Both the position numbers and the translations under genes were made by a program. The notes under the pieces were generated by a model that did no database searches, was not told the origin of the DNA, and was given only the letters and a program-made list of their open reading frames with translations. 64,000 bases of DNA from Rhodobacter huangdaonensis (GTDB taxonomy: Bacteria; Pseudomonadota; Alphaproteobacteria; Rhodobacterales; Rhodobacteraceae). The stretch is from contig NZ_SAVA01000002.1 in NCBI RefSeq assembly GCF_004022465.1, forward strand, positions 248,001 through 312,000. Direction: 5' to 3'. How positions within the stretch are numbered: the stretch's first letter is position 1; the number at the start of each line of letters is the position of its first letter. Shown one piece after another: positions 41,225-50,569 of this stretch.

Positions 41225-42382
41225 TCAGCCCGCCATCATCACCATCGGCTTGCCGGTCTTCGCGTGCCGCGCGCTCAGCTTGCGCCCGGTGCGCCCGTCG
41301 GTGAGTGTCCGCGCGGCCGGGGCCACGGGCCGGCCCGCGCGCAGCTCGGGGAAGATCGCCAGCACCTCGGCGCGCGCCGCGCGGCTCAGCCCGCGCAGCG
41401 CCTGCGTGCCGGTGTACAGCGATTCCGCCTCGGCACCATTCGCAAAGACCACCTCATGCCGGTCGAAAAGCAGGTGCAGATACTGCACCGGCTCGGCCGC
41501 TGCGATCACCGCGATGCCGGGCGCGCCGACAAGGTGTTTTGCGGCGACCAGCACCTCGCGTGCGCCGCTGACCCGCTCGGCAATGCGCGAGCGCATCAGC
41601 ACGCGGTGCTGTGGCGAGACGAGCAGGTCGCGCGCCGGCAGGTCGGGGCCGAGCGCACCGGCCGCGATCCGCACCGGGCGCAGTTGTGGCGCGACGGCAA
41701 GCGCGGCGGCGTCAAGCACGCGCGCGCCGATCCAGCGCAGCGGCTGCAGCCCGTGGTCGAGGGTGCGCACCAGATCGCCCGCCCGCAGCGTCTCGATCGG
41801 GCGCGGGCCGGTGGCGGTCTCGATCAGCGTGCCGGCACAGAAGCAGGTCGCACTGATCGCGTGATAGGCGTCGTAGAAGTCGAGATGGCCGTCATTGTCG
41901 CCAAGCGTCGGATCGCCGTTCTCCGCACTGGCGAGATAGGTCAGCGTCGTCGGCTGCGCCGGCAGGCCGCCGTTGATGTCGAGCAGCAGATAGCCCTTGC
42001 TGCCCTCGAAGACGATGTAATCGTCGCCGTCGCCAAGCCCGCCGACCAGATCGTGTTTCGGCGTCAGGGAGCCGTAGCTGTTCACCGGAGCCCAGCCGGC
42101 GCCCCCCACCGTCGGGTCGCCGTCATTGTCGCCCGAGGGGGTGTAGGCCTGCAGCTGCCAGAACTGGCCATTGCCGAATTCGGTCGCCGTGGTGTTCCTG
42201 TTGCCGGTCCAGACCAGCCGGTAGAGCGTATCCGAACCACCAAGCGCCTGCGCCTTCGGCACCACCATGGCGAAATTCGTATCGCCGGGGTTGCCCTGGT
42301 TCGTCGGCTGGCCGGAAAACGAAGCCAGCATGTCCCCGGTCAGATAGATCGGGTCCGTATAAGTCATGTCCGTCATAATCAT
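41225..42382 (-). CDS. Hint-domain protein (PF13403-type)
   Basis: 385 residues without a classical signal peptide. The N-terminal 175 residues are Asp/Gly/Asn-rich (DNDGDPTVGG, GLGDGDDYIVF, GDNDGHLDFYDAY), like an extracellular calcium-binding beta region. A Hint domain follows (about 180-320): CFCAGTLIETATGPRPIE, LRAGDLVRTLDHG, then LVSPQHRVLM. Hint_2 proteins are common in Rhodobacterales; the fold comes from self-splicing/self-cleaving proteins, but activity here is unproven (there is no downstream Ser/Thr extein clue). An in-frame ATG two codons later is also possible. Divergent from the DUF2189-like gene. Confidence 0.85.
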   Translation of the reverse strand: MIMTDMTYTDPIYLTGDMLASFSGQPTNQGNPGDTNFAMVVPKAQALGGSDTLYRLVWTGNRNTTATEFGNGQFWQLQAYTPSGDNDGDPTVGGAGWAPVNSYGSLTPKHDLVGGLGDGDDYIVFEGSKGYLLLDINGGLPAQPTTLTYLASAENGDPTLGDNDGHLDFYDAYHAISATCFCAGTLIETATGPRPIETLRAGDLVRTLDHGLQPLRWIGARVLDAAALAVAPQLRPVRIAAGALGPDLPARDLLVSPQHRVLMRSRIAERVSGAREVLVAAKHLVGAPGIAVIAAAEPVQYLHLLFDRHEVVFANGAEAESLYTGTQALRGLSRAARAEVLAIFPELRAGRPVAPAARTLTDGRTGRKLSARHAKTGKPMVMMAG

Positions 42383-42701
42383 TACCTGTCCGGGCCTGTG
42401 CGGCGCCGGTCACTGCGGATCTGGCCCCTTTGCCGGGGCTCTGCCGCGCACTCGTTTTCGCAAGTCGGCCCGCGCGCCGGATCCGGCGCAGGGGTATTTT
42501 GCGTGGCCGTTCTACGCGCCGGAGGGGGGGGCACAAGGGGGAAAGCCGGGCGGCATAGCGGCCATGCATTGGCGCCGCAGTGCGGCATCCATCCGCGCCG
42601 CGCTGCCGCGAGGGATTTCCTTGCCCGGAACGCCCGCTGCCCCCATCCTGAAGGCAAGGGCCCGGGGAGGGGCCCGTCCGCTGGCATTCAGGGAGGGTTG
42701 C
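42383..42701. other. 319-base divergent spacer between the Hint and DUF2189-like genes
   Basis: No ORF that I trust. It holds a perfect 16-base palindrome GCGCCGGATCCGGCGC (42474-42489), a GGGGTATTTTGCGTGGCC segment and a later CGCGCCGGAGGGGGGGG. This resembles a worn copy of the same repeat class as the inverted repeat at 13734-13804. Promoters for both genes must lie here, but no clear -35/-10 pair is visible. Confidence 0.5.
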
Positions 42702-43475
42702 ATGGTGGAAGTGATGGACGGACCGTCGGAGCTGCCCGAGATGAAGGAAATGCCGCTGTCGACGATTCCCGAGGCGCTGCGGGCGGGCTGGCGCGATTTC
42801 CGCCGCGCGCCGGCCTTCGGGCTGTTCTTCTCGGCGGTCTATGTGCTCGGCGGCGTCGTGCTGTGGCAGGTGTTTGCGGCGCGCGGCGAGGAATGGTGGC
42901 TCGTGCCCTTCATTCTCGGCTTTCCGCTGCTTGCCCCGTTCGCCGCGATCGGGCTTTACGAGGTCAGCCGCCGGCTCGAGGCGGGCGAGCCGCTTTACTG
43001 GCCGGCGGTGCTGGGCGTCGTCTTCGCGCAGAAGGACCGGCAGCTGCCGTCGATGGCGATGGTGATCTTGCTGATGTTCATGTTCTGGGTCTTCGTCGCG
43101 CACACCACCTTCGCCCTCTTCCTGGGGACAAGCGCGCTGACCAATGTCTCCTCCTCGCCCGAGGTGCTGTTGAGCGGCAATGGTCCGGCGATGCTGCTGA
43201 CCGGGGGCGCGATCGGCGCGATCTTCGCGGCGCTGCTGTTCAGCTTCACCGTCGTCGGCCTGCCGCTGCTGCTCGAGCGCGAGGTGGATTTCATCACCGC
43301 GATCATCACCTCGGTGCAGGCGGTGCTGACCAATCCCGGCGCGATGGCCGCCTGGGCTGCGGTGATCGCCGGGATCCTGTTCCTCGGCATGGTGCCGCTG
43401 TTCCTTGGCCTGTTCGTCGCGCTGCCGGTGCTTGGCCACGCGAGCTGGCACATGTATCGCGCCCTGACCGCGTAG
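42702..43475 (+). CDS. DUF2189-family integral membrane protein
   Basis: 257 residues, about six helices: a soluble N-terminus (to about 40), then AFGLFFSAVYVLGGVVLWQVF, a conserved FPLLAPFAAIGLYEVSRRLE segment, and further hydrophobic helices to the C-terminus. The pattern matches DUF2189 (COG5473), small inner-membrane proteins of unknown function. I place the start at 42702, where AGGGAGG lies seven bases upstream; the longer upstream frame crosses repeat-like intergenic DNA. Confidence 0.8.
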   Translation: MVEVMDGPSELPEMKEMPLSTIPEALRAGWRDFRRAPAFGLFFSAVYVLGGVVLWQVFAARGEEWWLVPFILGFPLLAPFAAIGLYEVSRRLEAGEPLYWPAVLGVVFAQKDRQLPSMAMVILLMFMFWVFVAHTTFALFLGTSALTNVSSSPEVLLSGNGPAMLLTGGAIGAIFAALLFSFTVVGLPLLLEREVDFITAIITSVQAVLTNPGAMAAWAAVIAGILFLGMVPLFLGLFVALPVLGHASWHMYRALTA

Positions 43476-43501
43476 GGCACGACGGGGGGCCGCCAGGAAT
43501 G

Positions 43502-43526
43502 AAAAAGGGCGGCCCGAAGGCCGCCC
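43502..43526 (-). terminator. Terminator of the bactofilin operon
   Basis: On the minus strand, GGGCGGCC-TTCG-GGCCGCCC: an 8-base perfect stem with a stable tetraloop followed by TTTTT. It lies just after the bactofilin stop. Confidence 0.88.
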
Positions 43527-43549
43527 GAGATCATTGCCTGCCAGTGGCC

Positions 43550-44047
43550 TCAGGCCTTCGGCGCAGCGGGGTCCGGCGGCGCGAGCTTCGGCGCCTGCGC
43601 GCCCTGCAACGGGTCTTCCTGACGCTGCACCGAGCCCTCGAAATGCGCACCGCTTTCGATCGCGATGGTCTTGTGGATGATGTCGCCCTCGACCCGGGCG
43701 GTCGAAGTCAGACGCACCTTGAGACCGCGCACGCGGCCGACGACGCGGCCGTTCACCACGATATCGTCGGCGACGATCTCGCCGCGGATGGTGGCGGTTT
43801 CGCCCACGGTCAGCAGATGGGCGCGGATATCGCCCTCGACCACGCCCTCGACCTGAACGTCGCCGGTGGTCTTGATGTTGCCGACTATGGTCAGATCCGA
43901 GGACAGCACCGAGGCCGGCGGCTTCGCCCGCGGCGTGCCCGGTGCAAGGTCACCCGCCGGGCGGGTGACCGGGGTCTCGGCCTTCGGCTTGTCGGTTTCC
44001 GGAGTGGCCTTCGGGCCCGGATCATGGATCTTGCTCTTAGAAAACAT
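43550..44047 (-). CDS. Bactofilin (polymer-forming cytoskeletal protein)
   Basis: 165 residues. A disordered Lys/Pro/Thr-rich N-terminus (1-45) is followed by a right-handed beta-helix core (about 48-140) made of short repeats such as VQVEGVVEGDIRAHLLTVG, ATIRGEIVADDIVVNG and VRGLKVRLTSTARVEGDI. Bactofilins polymerise at the membrane and place cell-wall enzymes. Its start codon lies inside the end of the upstream M23 peptidase gene (11-base overlap), a pairing known for BacA with an M23 peptidase (LmdC type) in other alphaproteobacteria. Confidence 0.92.
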   Translation of the reverse strand: MFSKSKIHDPGPKATPETDKPKAETPVTRPAGDLAPGTPRAKPPASVLSSDLTIVGNIKTTGDVQVEGVVEGDIRAHLLTVGETATIRGEIVADDIVVNGRVVGRVRGLKVRLTSTARVEGDIIHKTIAIESGAHFEGSVQRQEDPLQGAQAPKLAPPDPAAPKA

Positions 44048-45380
44048 CTTTCGCAGCCTTGATGAAGGTCATCGGGTTGATGGGGTTGCCCCCGACCCGG
44101 ATTTCATAGTGCAGATGCGGTCCGGTGGACCGTCCGGTATTGCCACTATCACCAATCACGTCCCCGCGCGACACTTTTTGCCCGACCCTCACGCGGATTC
44201 TGGACAGGTGGCCATAGACGGTGGAGACGCCGAACTCGTGCCGGACCTTCACCACATTGCCATAGCCGTTCTCCCATTCGGCGGCGGTGACGATGCCGTC
44301 GGCCGGGACGTGGACCTGCATGCCGACCGGGCCGGCGAGGTCAATGCCGGCATGCAGCCGGCCCCAGCGATAGCCGAAGGGCGAGGTGAAGCGATAGCCG
44401 CCGTAGATCGGAATCGCGAAGGGCAGCTTGTCGACGGCGATGCGGTACATGTTCATCTCGTCGAGCCGTTCGAGGATGCCGTTCGCGCGGGCCGCGTCGC
44501 GGGCGATCGCCGGGTCTTCGCCCTTGGTCGAATAGGAGATCGGCATCAGCGGCCCGCCGGTGCCGGAATAGCCCTTGCGGATCTGGCTCAGGATCGAGTC
44601 GGGGTTCATGCCGGCGTTCTTGAACATCCGGTCGAGCGGCGTCATCGACACTTTCACCGCGCCCTCGAGGGTGGTGAAGATCTCGTCGTTGCGTTCCTCG
44701 AGCAGGCGCTTTTCCAGCGCGATCCGGTCGGTCTCGACGCGGGCATCCTCGGCATCGCGGGCCGCGGCGTCGCGCTCGGCGGCGGTGCTGCTCAGCACGC
44801 TCGAGAGCATGTCGACGGTGCTTGCCATGTCATCGGCGCGCGCGCTCAGCGAATTCGCCTTGCCGGCCTCCGTGCCCTGGGTTTTCGCCAGGGCGGCGCG
44901 GGCGGTGTCGCGCTCGGTCATGGTGCGGCGCAGCGTGCCCTGGATCACGTCGATCCCGGTCTCGAGCTCGCGCCGGCGCTCTTCCGAGGCGAGCAGTTGC
45001 GACTGCATCTGCGACACCTGGGCGAGTGCGAGCTGGAAGCGCTCCTGCGCCGCCACGGCTTCGCTGGCGCGGCTGTCGCGCTCCTTGGCGAGGGTGACGA
45101 GGCGCTGCTCGAAGGCGGCCTGGGCGATCGCCGCCTGCTCGCGCGTCGAGCCCGAGGAGATGCCGGCGATGAACAGCAGCGAGGTTGCCACCACCGCCCA
45201 GAGGAAGAACGCCCCCGCTGCGGCCAGCACCCAGGCCTGGGTGATCGGGCGCAGCCGCACGAAGCGGGTGGCGCTGTCGGATTTCATGAAGAGCCGCTGT
45301 TCGGGAAGGAACCGTCCGAGGCTCGAATTCACGCGGGCAATGAGGCGTTTGGGCACGCTTGGGTCCTGTGAAGTGGTCAT
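44037..45380 (-). CDS. M23-family (LytM) membrane-anchored peptidoglycan peptidase
   Basis: 447 residues. A basic N-terminal cytoplasmic stretch is followed by one helix (about 50-73), a long periplasmic coiled coil (about 80-240) and a C-terminal M23 domain. Zinc-site motifs: HAGIDLAGP, and GPHLHYEIRVGG with the HxH pair. GYGNVVKVRHEFGV and YGHLSRIRV complete the fold. It likely cuts peptide cross-links under bactofilin control. The gene overlaps the bactofilin gene by 11 bases. Confidence 0.92.
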   Translation of the reverse strand: MTTSQDPSVPKRLIARVNSSLGRFLPEQRLFMKSDSATRFVRLRPITQAWVLAAAGAFFLWAVVATSLLFIAGISSGSTREQAAIAQAAFEQRLVTLAKERDSRASEAVAAQERFQLALAQVSQMQSQLLASEERRRELETGIDVIQGTLRRTMTERDTARAALAKTQGTEAGKANSLSARADDMASTVDMLSSVLSSTAAERDAAARDAEDARVETDRIALEKRLLEERNDEIFTTLEGAVKVSMTPLDRMFKNAGMNPDSILSQIRKGYSGTGGPLMPISYSTKGEDPAIARDAARANGILERLDEMNMYRIAVDKLPFAIPIYGGYRFTSPFGYRWGRLHAGIDLAGPVGMQVHVPADGIVTAAEWENGYGNVVKVRHEFGVSTVYGHLSRIRVRVGQKVSRGDVIGDSGNTGRSTGPHLHYEIRVGGNPINPMTFIKAAKDVF

Positions 45381-45452
45381 CAGAACGGGGCCGGGCCCCG
45401 GGGGTCCGGGGCGACGCCCTCAGGCGCCCCGCAGCGGACGGCCCGGCTTAGC

Positions 45453-45492
45453 AACCGGGGGCGCTGCGGCGCAACCGCTTTCGCCCCCGGTT
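45453..45492. other. Perfect 11-bp hairpin upstream of the M23 gene / downstream of bcp
   Basis: AACCGGGGGCG (45453-45463) and CGCCCCCGGTT (45482-45492) around an 18-base loop. It may end the bcp transcript (minus strand) or sit in the M23 leader. No T-run. Confidence 0.5.
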
Positions 45493-45555
45493 CCACGGGG
45501 GAGCGCCGAATTCCCCCCTGATGCGCAAGATCCCGCCGATTCTGCCCGGCCGGTT

Positions 45556-46032
45556 TCAGCCGAGCGCCTTCACGGCTGCGAGAACGGCCTCGGCATGGCC
45601 CTTGACCGCGACCTTCGGCCAGACCTGTGCGACCGTGCCGCTGCCGTCGATCAGGAAGGTGGCGCGCTGGATCCCCATCGAGGTGCGGCCATACATCGTC
45701 TTCTCGACCCAGGTGCCGTAGGCCGCGCAGGTTGCGCCGTCCTCGTCCGAGACGAGCGGGATGCCGAGCCCGTGCTTGGCGCAGAACTTCTCGTGCTTGG
45801 ACAGGGTGTCGCGCGAGATCCCGATGACGACCGCCCCGGCGGCTGCGAATTCGGCCGCGAGGCGGGTGAAGTCGAGCGCCTCGATGGTGCAGCCGGGGGT
45901 GTCGTCCTTCGGGTAGAAGTAGAGCACCACCGGCCGCGGCCGCAGCGCCGAGAGGGTGAGTGTGGTTTCGCCGGTGCCATTCCCTGTGCGCGGCAGGGTG
46001 AAGTCCGGCGCGATTTCGCCGATGCCGATCAT
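45556..46032 (-). CDS. bcp: Peroxiredoxin, Bcp/PrxQ type
   Basis: 158 residues with the thioredoxin-fold peroxiredoxin core. The peroxidatic Cys48 is in PKDDTPGCTIEALDF, with Arg in the later RATFLIDGSG segment. The resolving Cys found five residues after the peroxidatic one in many PrxQ proteins is absent here, so it may be a 1-Cys form or use Cys96/Cys106-like residues (KFCAKHG, ATCAAYG). AGGAG lies six bases before the ATG at 46032; the ATG two codons upstream touches it. Divergent from the AsmA-like gene. Confidence 0.9.
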   Translation of the reverse strand: MIGIGEIAPDFTLPRTGNGTGETTLTLSALRPRPVVLYFYPKDDTPGCTIEALDFTRLAAEFAAAGAVVIGISRDTLSKHEKFCAKHGLGIPLVSDEDGATCAAYGTWVEKTMYGRTSMGIQRATFLIDGSGTVAQVWPKVAVKGHAEAVLAAVKALG

Positions 46033-46113
46033 TTGCATCTCCTTGCTTGTGCGACGATGCTAGGTCTAGATCGCAAGACCGGAATGTAAACCGCCGATGG
46101 CAGACGAACAGGC

Positions 46114-49100
46114 ATGACGAGCGACGACGAGGAGGGGGCGCACCCCGGTGCCGGGGGCGCCGGGGGCGAGGGGCTGCCCGAAGGGCTGCGCCGCGGGTCC
46201 GCGCGTCGCGGGCGCGTCGGCATCTGGCTGATCCTGAGCCTGCCGCTGCTGGCCGCCGCCGCGCTGATCGCGTTCCTCGCGCTCTCCCACCAGCCCCTCG
46301 CCGCCCCCGGCTGGGTGATCTCCCAGGCCGAGACCCGGGCGAATGCGATGCTGGCGGGACGGCTGAAGGTGGCGCTGACCGGCGGCGGCGATGTCTTCAT
46401 CGACGAGGGCTTCGTGCCGCGGGTGCGGCTGAAAATGGTGCAGATCGCGCGCCCCTCGGGCCTGCCGATTGCGGTGCTGCCGGAGCTGCGGATGTCGCTC
46501 TGGGTCGAGCCGCTCCTGCGCGGCAAGGTGGTGCCGCGCTCGTTCCGGATCCGCGGCGCGACGGTGGCGCTGCGCCGGCTGCCGGACGGGCGCATCGACC
46601 TCGACCTCGGCGGGGCGGGCGGGTTGCAGGGCATCCAGTTCGCCAATGCCGGCGAGGTGACCACCGCGATCGAGGCGGCCTTTGCCACCCCCGCGCTTGC
46701 CCGGCTCGAGCAGATCACCGCTGACGGTGTGCGCATCCGGCTTGACGACGCGCGGCTCGGCAAGGTCTGGCAGGTGTCGGACGGCCGCTTCAAGCTGAGC
46801 CAGGACGCCGAGAAGATCGGCCTCACGCTCGCCTTCGATGTCGGCGAGAGCGGCGAGCTGCCGGCGCAGGTGGCGCTTTCGGCCTCGACCTCGAAGACCG
46901 GGCCCGAGGCCGAGTTCGGCGCCGCCGTCACCGATGTGCCCGCCGCCGATCTGGCCATGCAATCGCCCGCGCTTGCCGTCCTTGGCCTGCTCGATGCGCC
47001 GATCTCGGGCACCTTCCGTTCGGGCATCGACGCAAGCGGCGCGCTGAAGCGGGTCGATGCGACGCTGAAGATCGGTGCCGGTGCGATCAGCCCGGCCGAG
47101 GGGCTGCGCGCGGTGCCCTTCGAGGGCGGGCAGGTGCATCTGAGCTATGAGCCGACCGGGCAGAAGGTGCGCTTCAGCGACGCGAGCTTTGCCAGCAAGG
47201 CGCTGCGCTTCAAGGCCTCGGGCCAGACGCTGCTGCGTGACTTCGCGAACGGATTGCCGCGCAGCGCGCTGATCCAGGTGGCGCTGAGCGACCTCGAGGC
47301 GGACCCCGAGGGGATCTTCGAGAAACCGGCGCGGATTTCCGAGGGCTCGGTCGACATCCGCCTGCGCTTCGCCCCGTTCCGCGTCGAGATCGGTCAGCTT
47401 TCGCTGGTCGAGGGCGAGCGGCGGATCACCGGGCGGGGCAGGATTTCGGCCGGCCCCGAGGGCTGGCATGTCGCCTTCGATGCGGGCGTCGGGCGGATCA
47501 GCCAGGGCGATCTGCTCGCGCTCTGGCCGCCGGCGCTGGTCGAGCCGACGCGGCGCTGGCTTGCGGAGAACGTCGCCACCGGCGAGCTGCGCAACGTGCG
47601 GTCCGCGCTGCGCCTCGATCCCGGCAAGGAACCGCGGATGGAACTCGGCTACGAGTTCCGCGGCGCCGAGGTGACGATCCTGCGCACCCTGCCGCCAGTG
47701 CGCGAGGGCCGCGGCTTCGCCACGATCCACGACAATTCGCACGCGCTGATGGTCGAGGAGGGCTCGGTCGATGCGCCGCAGGGCGGCCGCATCGAGGTGG
47801 CGGATTCGGTGATGGTGGTGCCCGACATCCGCGAGAAGCCCGCCCGCGCCGAGGTGACGCTGATTACCCGTGCGCCGATCCCGGCGGCGCTGTCACTGCT
47901 TGACCAGCCGCCCTTCGAGTTCCTGACCAAGGCCGGCAAGACCCCCGACATCGCCACCGGCTGGGCCGAGGCGCGCACCGATCTGCGCTTTCGCATGCTG
48001 CCGAAAATCACCCCCGAGGACATCGACTTCGACGTCTTCGCGCGACTGACCGACGTGCGCTCGGAGACCGTGGTGCCCGGTCGGGTGCTGACCGCGCCGG
48101 CGCTGACGCTGCGCGCCGACCGTGCCGGCATGGCGATTGCCGGGCGCGGCCTGTTCGATGCCGTGCCTTTCGATGCGCGCTGGTCGCAGCAGTTCGGCCC
48201 CGAGCACAAGGGCGTTTCGAACGTCGATGGCTATGTGAACGTTACCCCGCAATCTCTTGAAAGTCTGAACATTTCTCTGCCAAAAGGCGCTGTCTCCGGC
48301 TCTGGCTGGGGGCGCATGGCGCTGGCGCTGACCGAGGGCGCTCCGGCGCGCTACAGTTTCGAGAGCGACCTGCGCGGCCTGAGCCTGGCGATCCCCGAGA
48401 TCGGCTGGTCGAAGGCGGCGCCGGCGAAGGGCGATCTGACGCTTTCGGGCGCGCTCGGCACGCCGCCCACGGTCGAGAAGATTGCCCTCACTGCTCCCGG
48501 GCTGAGCGCCGAGGGCGGCCTGACGCTGAACGCCTCGGGCTTCGAGCGGGCGCGGTTCCCGAAGCTTGCGGTCGGCGGCTGGTTCTCGGGCGGGGCCGAG
48601 CTGATCGGCCGCGGCGCGGGCCGGGCGCCCGACGTCACCGTCACCTCGGGCCGGCTCGACCTGCGCAGCGCGCGCTTTGGCAAGGGCGCGCAGGGCGGCG
48701 CGGGCGGCGGCAACCGGATCAAGGCGAAACTCGACCGGCTGACGATCACCGACACCATCGCGCTCACCGGTTTCGACGGCAGCTTCACCACCCGCAACGG
48801 CCTTGCCGGCGCCTTCGGGGGGCAGGTGAACGGCGGCGCGCCGGTGTCGGGCCTTGTCGGGCCGTCCGAGACCGGGCGCACCGCGGTGCGGATCTCAGGC
48901 GATGACGCCGGGGCGGCGCTCGCCTCCTCGGGCATCTTCGGCAAGGCCGCGGGCGGCGCGCTGTCCCTCACCCTCTCGCCGATCGGGCAGGCCAGCTACG
49001 ACGGCAACGTGAAGATCTCGAACCTGCGGGTGAAGGACGCGCCGACGCTTGCCTCGATGCTGTCGGCCGCCTCGATCATCGGCCTGCTCGAGCAGCTCAA

Positions 49101-49452
49101 TGGCGAGGGGATCCTGTTCAGCGATGTCGAGGCCGCCTTCCGCTTGACCCCGCAGGGGGTCAGCGTCACAAGGGGCGCGGCCACGGGCGCCTCGATGGCG
49201 GTGACCCTGACCGGCAATTTCTATCCGGGCACGGGACAGATCGACATGGAGGGTGTGGTGTCGCCGTTCTACCTCATCAACGCGATCGGGCAGATCCTGT
49301 CTCGCCCGGGCGAGGGGCTGTTCGGCTTCACCTACACGCTCAAGGGCACGGCGGCGGCGCCGAGGGTGGTGATCAACCCGCTGTCGATCTTCACGCCGGG
49401 CATGTTCCGCGAGATCTTCCGCCGCGCGCCGCCGACAATGGTGACGGAATGA
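46114..49452 (+). CDS. AsmA/DUF3971-like giant periplasmic protein (YhdP/TamB-type lipid-transport group)
   Basis: 1112 residues. One N-terminal helix (about 36-58) leads into a very long beta-rich periplasmic part without cysteines. AsmA-like features: the repeated LRGLSLAIPEIG/GLSAEGGLTL style strands and a C-terminal segment (GQIDMEGVVSPFYLINAIGQIL, then LFGFTYTLKGTAAAPRVVINPLS, given in parts) typical of DUF3971/AsmA_2 proteins. Related proteins form a bridge for phospholipids between the membranes; that role is inferred here. Its stop overlaps the queA start by four bases. Confidence 0.82.
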   Translation: MTSDDEEGAHPGAGGAGGEGLPEGLRRGSARRGRVGIWLILSLPLLAAAALIAFLALSHQPLAAPGWVISQAETRANAMLAGRLKVALTGGGDVFIDEGFVPRVRLKMVQIARPSGLPIAVLPELRMSLWVEPLLRGKVVPRSFRIRGATVALRRLPDGRIDLDLGGAGGLQGIQFANAGEVTTAIEAAFATPALARLEQITADGVRIRLDDARLGKVWQVSDGRFKLSQDAEKIGLTLAFDVGESGELPAQVALSASTSKTGPEAEFGAAVTDVPAADLAMQSPALAVLGLLDAPISGTFRSGIDASGALKRVDATLKIGAGAISPAEGLRAVPFEGGQVHLSYEPTGQKVRFSDASFASKALRFKASGQTLLRDFANGLPRSALIQVALSDLEADPEGIFEKPARISEGSVDIRLRFAPFRVEIGQLSLVEGERRITGRGRISAGPEGWHVAFDAGVGRISQGDLLALWPPALVEPTRRWLAENVATGELRNVRSALRLDPGKEPRMELGYEFRGAEVTILRTLPPVREGRGFATIHDNSHALMVEEGSVDAPQGGRIEVADSVMVVPDIREKPARAEVTLITRAPIPAALSLLDQPPFEFLTKAGKTPDIATGWAEARTDLRFRMLPKITPEDIDFDVFARLTDVRSETVVPGRVLTAPALTLRADRAGMAIAGRGLFDAVPFDARWSQQFGPEHKGVSNVDGYVNVTPQSLESLNISLPKGAVSGSGWGRMALALTEGAPARYSFESDLRGLSLAIPEIGWSKAAPAKGDLTLSGALGTPPTVEKIALTAPGLSAEGGLTLNASGFERARFPKLAVGGWFSGGAELIGRGAGRAPDVTVTSGRLDLRSARFGKGAQGGAGGGNRIKAKLDRLTITDTIALTGFDGSFTTRNGLAGAFGGQVNGGAPVSGLVGPSETGRTAVRISGDDAGAALASSGIFGKAAGGALSLTLSPIGQASYDGNVKISNLRVKDAPTLASMLSAASIIGLLEQLNGEGILFSDVEAAFRLTPQGVSVTRGAATGASMAVTLTGNFYPGTGQIDMEGVVSPFYLINAIGQILSRPGEGLFGFTYTLKGTAAAPRVVINPLSIFTPGMFREIFRRAPPTMVTE

Positions 49453-50516
49453 AACTTGAAGATTTCGACTTCGATCTGCCCGAGGGGCTGATTGCGACGC
49501 GCCCGGCGCGGCCGCGCACGGCGGCAAAGCTGCTGCTGGCGGAAGGGGACAGGATCCGCGATCTGCATGTTGCGGATCTGGTCGATCTGTTTCGCCCGGG
49601 CGACCGGCTGGTGCTGAACAACACCAAGGTGATTCCAGCCCGGCTGAGCGGCACCCGCACCCGCATGACCGGGCAGGGCGAGGTGACGGCAAAGGTCGAG
49701 ATCACGCTGCTCGAGCCGCAGGCCTCGGGCGAGTGGACGGCGCTCGCGAAACCGCTGCGCAAGCTGAAGGAAGGCGAGACGATCCGCTTTTCCGACGCGC
49801 TTTCGGCCGAGGTGCGCGCGATCGAGGCGGCACAGCTGCGGCTGGCCTTCAACCTGTCGGGGCCCGATTTCGACGCGGCGCTGGCCGCGGCGGGGGCGAT
49901 GCCGCTGCCGCCCTATATCGCCGCGCTGCGCGCCCCCGACGAGGCCGACAAGACCGATTACCAGACCGTCTTCGCGCGCCACTCGGGTGCCGTGGCGGCG
50001 CCGACGGCAAGCCTGCATTTCACCATGCCGCTGCTTGAGGCGATCCATGCGAAGGGCGTCGCATTCACCGAGGTGACGCTGCATGTGGGCGCCGGCACCT
50101 TCCTGCCGGTGAAGGTCGAGGACGTCGAGACCCACAAGATGCATTCGGAATGGGGCGAGGTCACCGCGGCGGCGGCGGCGGAGATCAACGCCACCCGCGC
50201 CGCGGGCGGGCGGATCATCCCGGTCGGCACCACCGCGCTGCGGCTGATCGAGAGCGCGGCGGCCGGGGACGGCACGATGCGCCCGTTCCGCGGCACCACC
50301 GAGATCTTCATCTACCCGGGCTATCGCTTCCGGGTGACCGATGCGCTGATGACCAATTTCCACCTGCCGAAGTCGACGCTGCTGATGCTGGTTTCGGCGC
50401 TGATGGGGCAAGATCGCATCCGCGCCATCTATGACCATGCGGTGAAATCGGGCTATCGTTTCTTCTCTTACGGCGACGCGTCGCTTCTGATACCGGAACG
50501 TCGTAAATCTGCCTGA
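49449..50516 (+). CDS. queA: S-adenosylmethionine:tRNA ribosyltransferase-isomerase
   Basis: 355 residues, full length. It has the family start (FDFDLPEGLIATRPARPR), LVLNNTKVIPARL, the TLHVGAGTFLPVKVEDVETHKMHSE region (given as TLHVGAGTFLPVK and THKMHSE) and the C-terminal TNFHLPKSTLLMLVSALMG. QueA moves the ribosyl part of SAM onto preQ1 in tRNA to give epoxyqueuosine. It is co-translated with the AsmA-like gene (ATGA). Confidence 0.95.
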   Translation: MKLEDFDFDLPEGLIATRPARPRTAAKLLLAEGDRIRDLHVADLVDLFRPGDRLVLNNTKVIPARLSGTRTRMTGQGEVTAKVEITLLEPQASGEWTALAKPLRKLKEGETIRFSDALSAEVRAIEAAQLRLAFNLSGPDFDAALAAAGAMPLPPYIAALRAPDEADKTDYQTVFARHSGAVAAPTASLHFTMPLLEAIHAKGVAFTEVTLHVGAGTFLPVKVEDVETHKMHSEWGEVTAAAAAEINATRAAGGRIIPVGTTALRLIESAAAGDGTMRPFRGTTEIFIYPGYRFRVTDALMTNFHLPKSTLLMLVSALMGQDRIRAIYDHAVKSGYRFFSYGDASLLIPERRKSA

Positions 50517-50569
50517 TCCTTGGGCAAGACCGCCCTATATCTGGCCTTTCACCGAATGCGGAGTTCCCG

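Noticed and set aside
42366..42701. Extended N-terminus of the DUF2189-like protein
   Set aside because: The extension lies in repeat-like spacer DNA, has no hydrophobic or conserved pattern, and the ATG at 42702 has a strong AGGGAGG.
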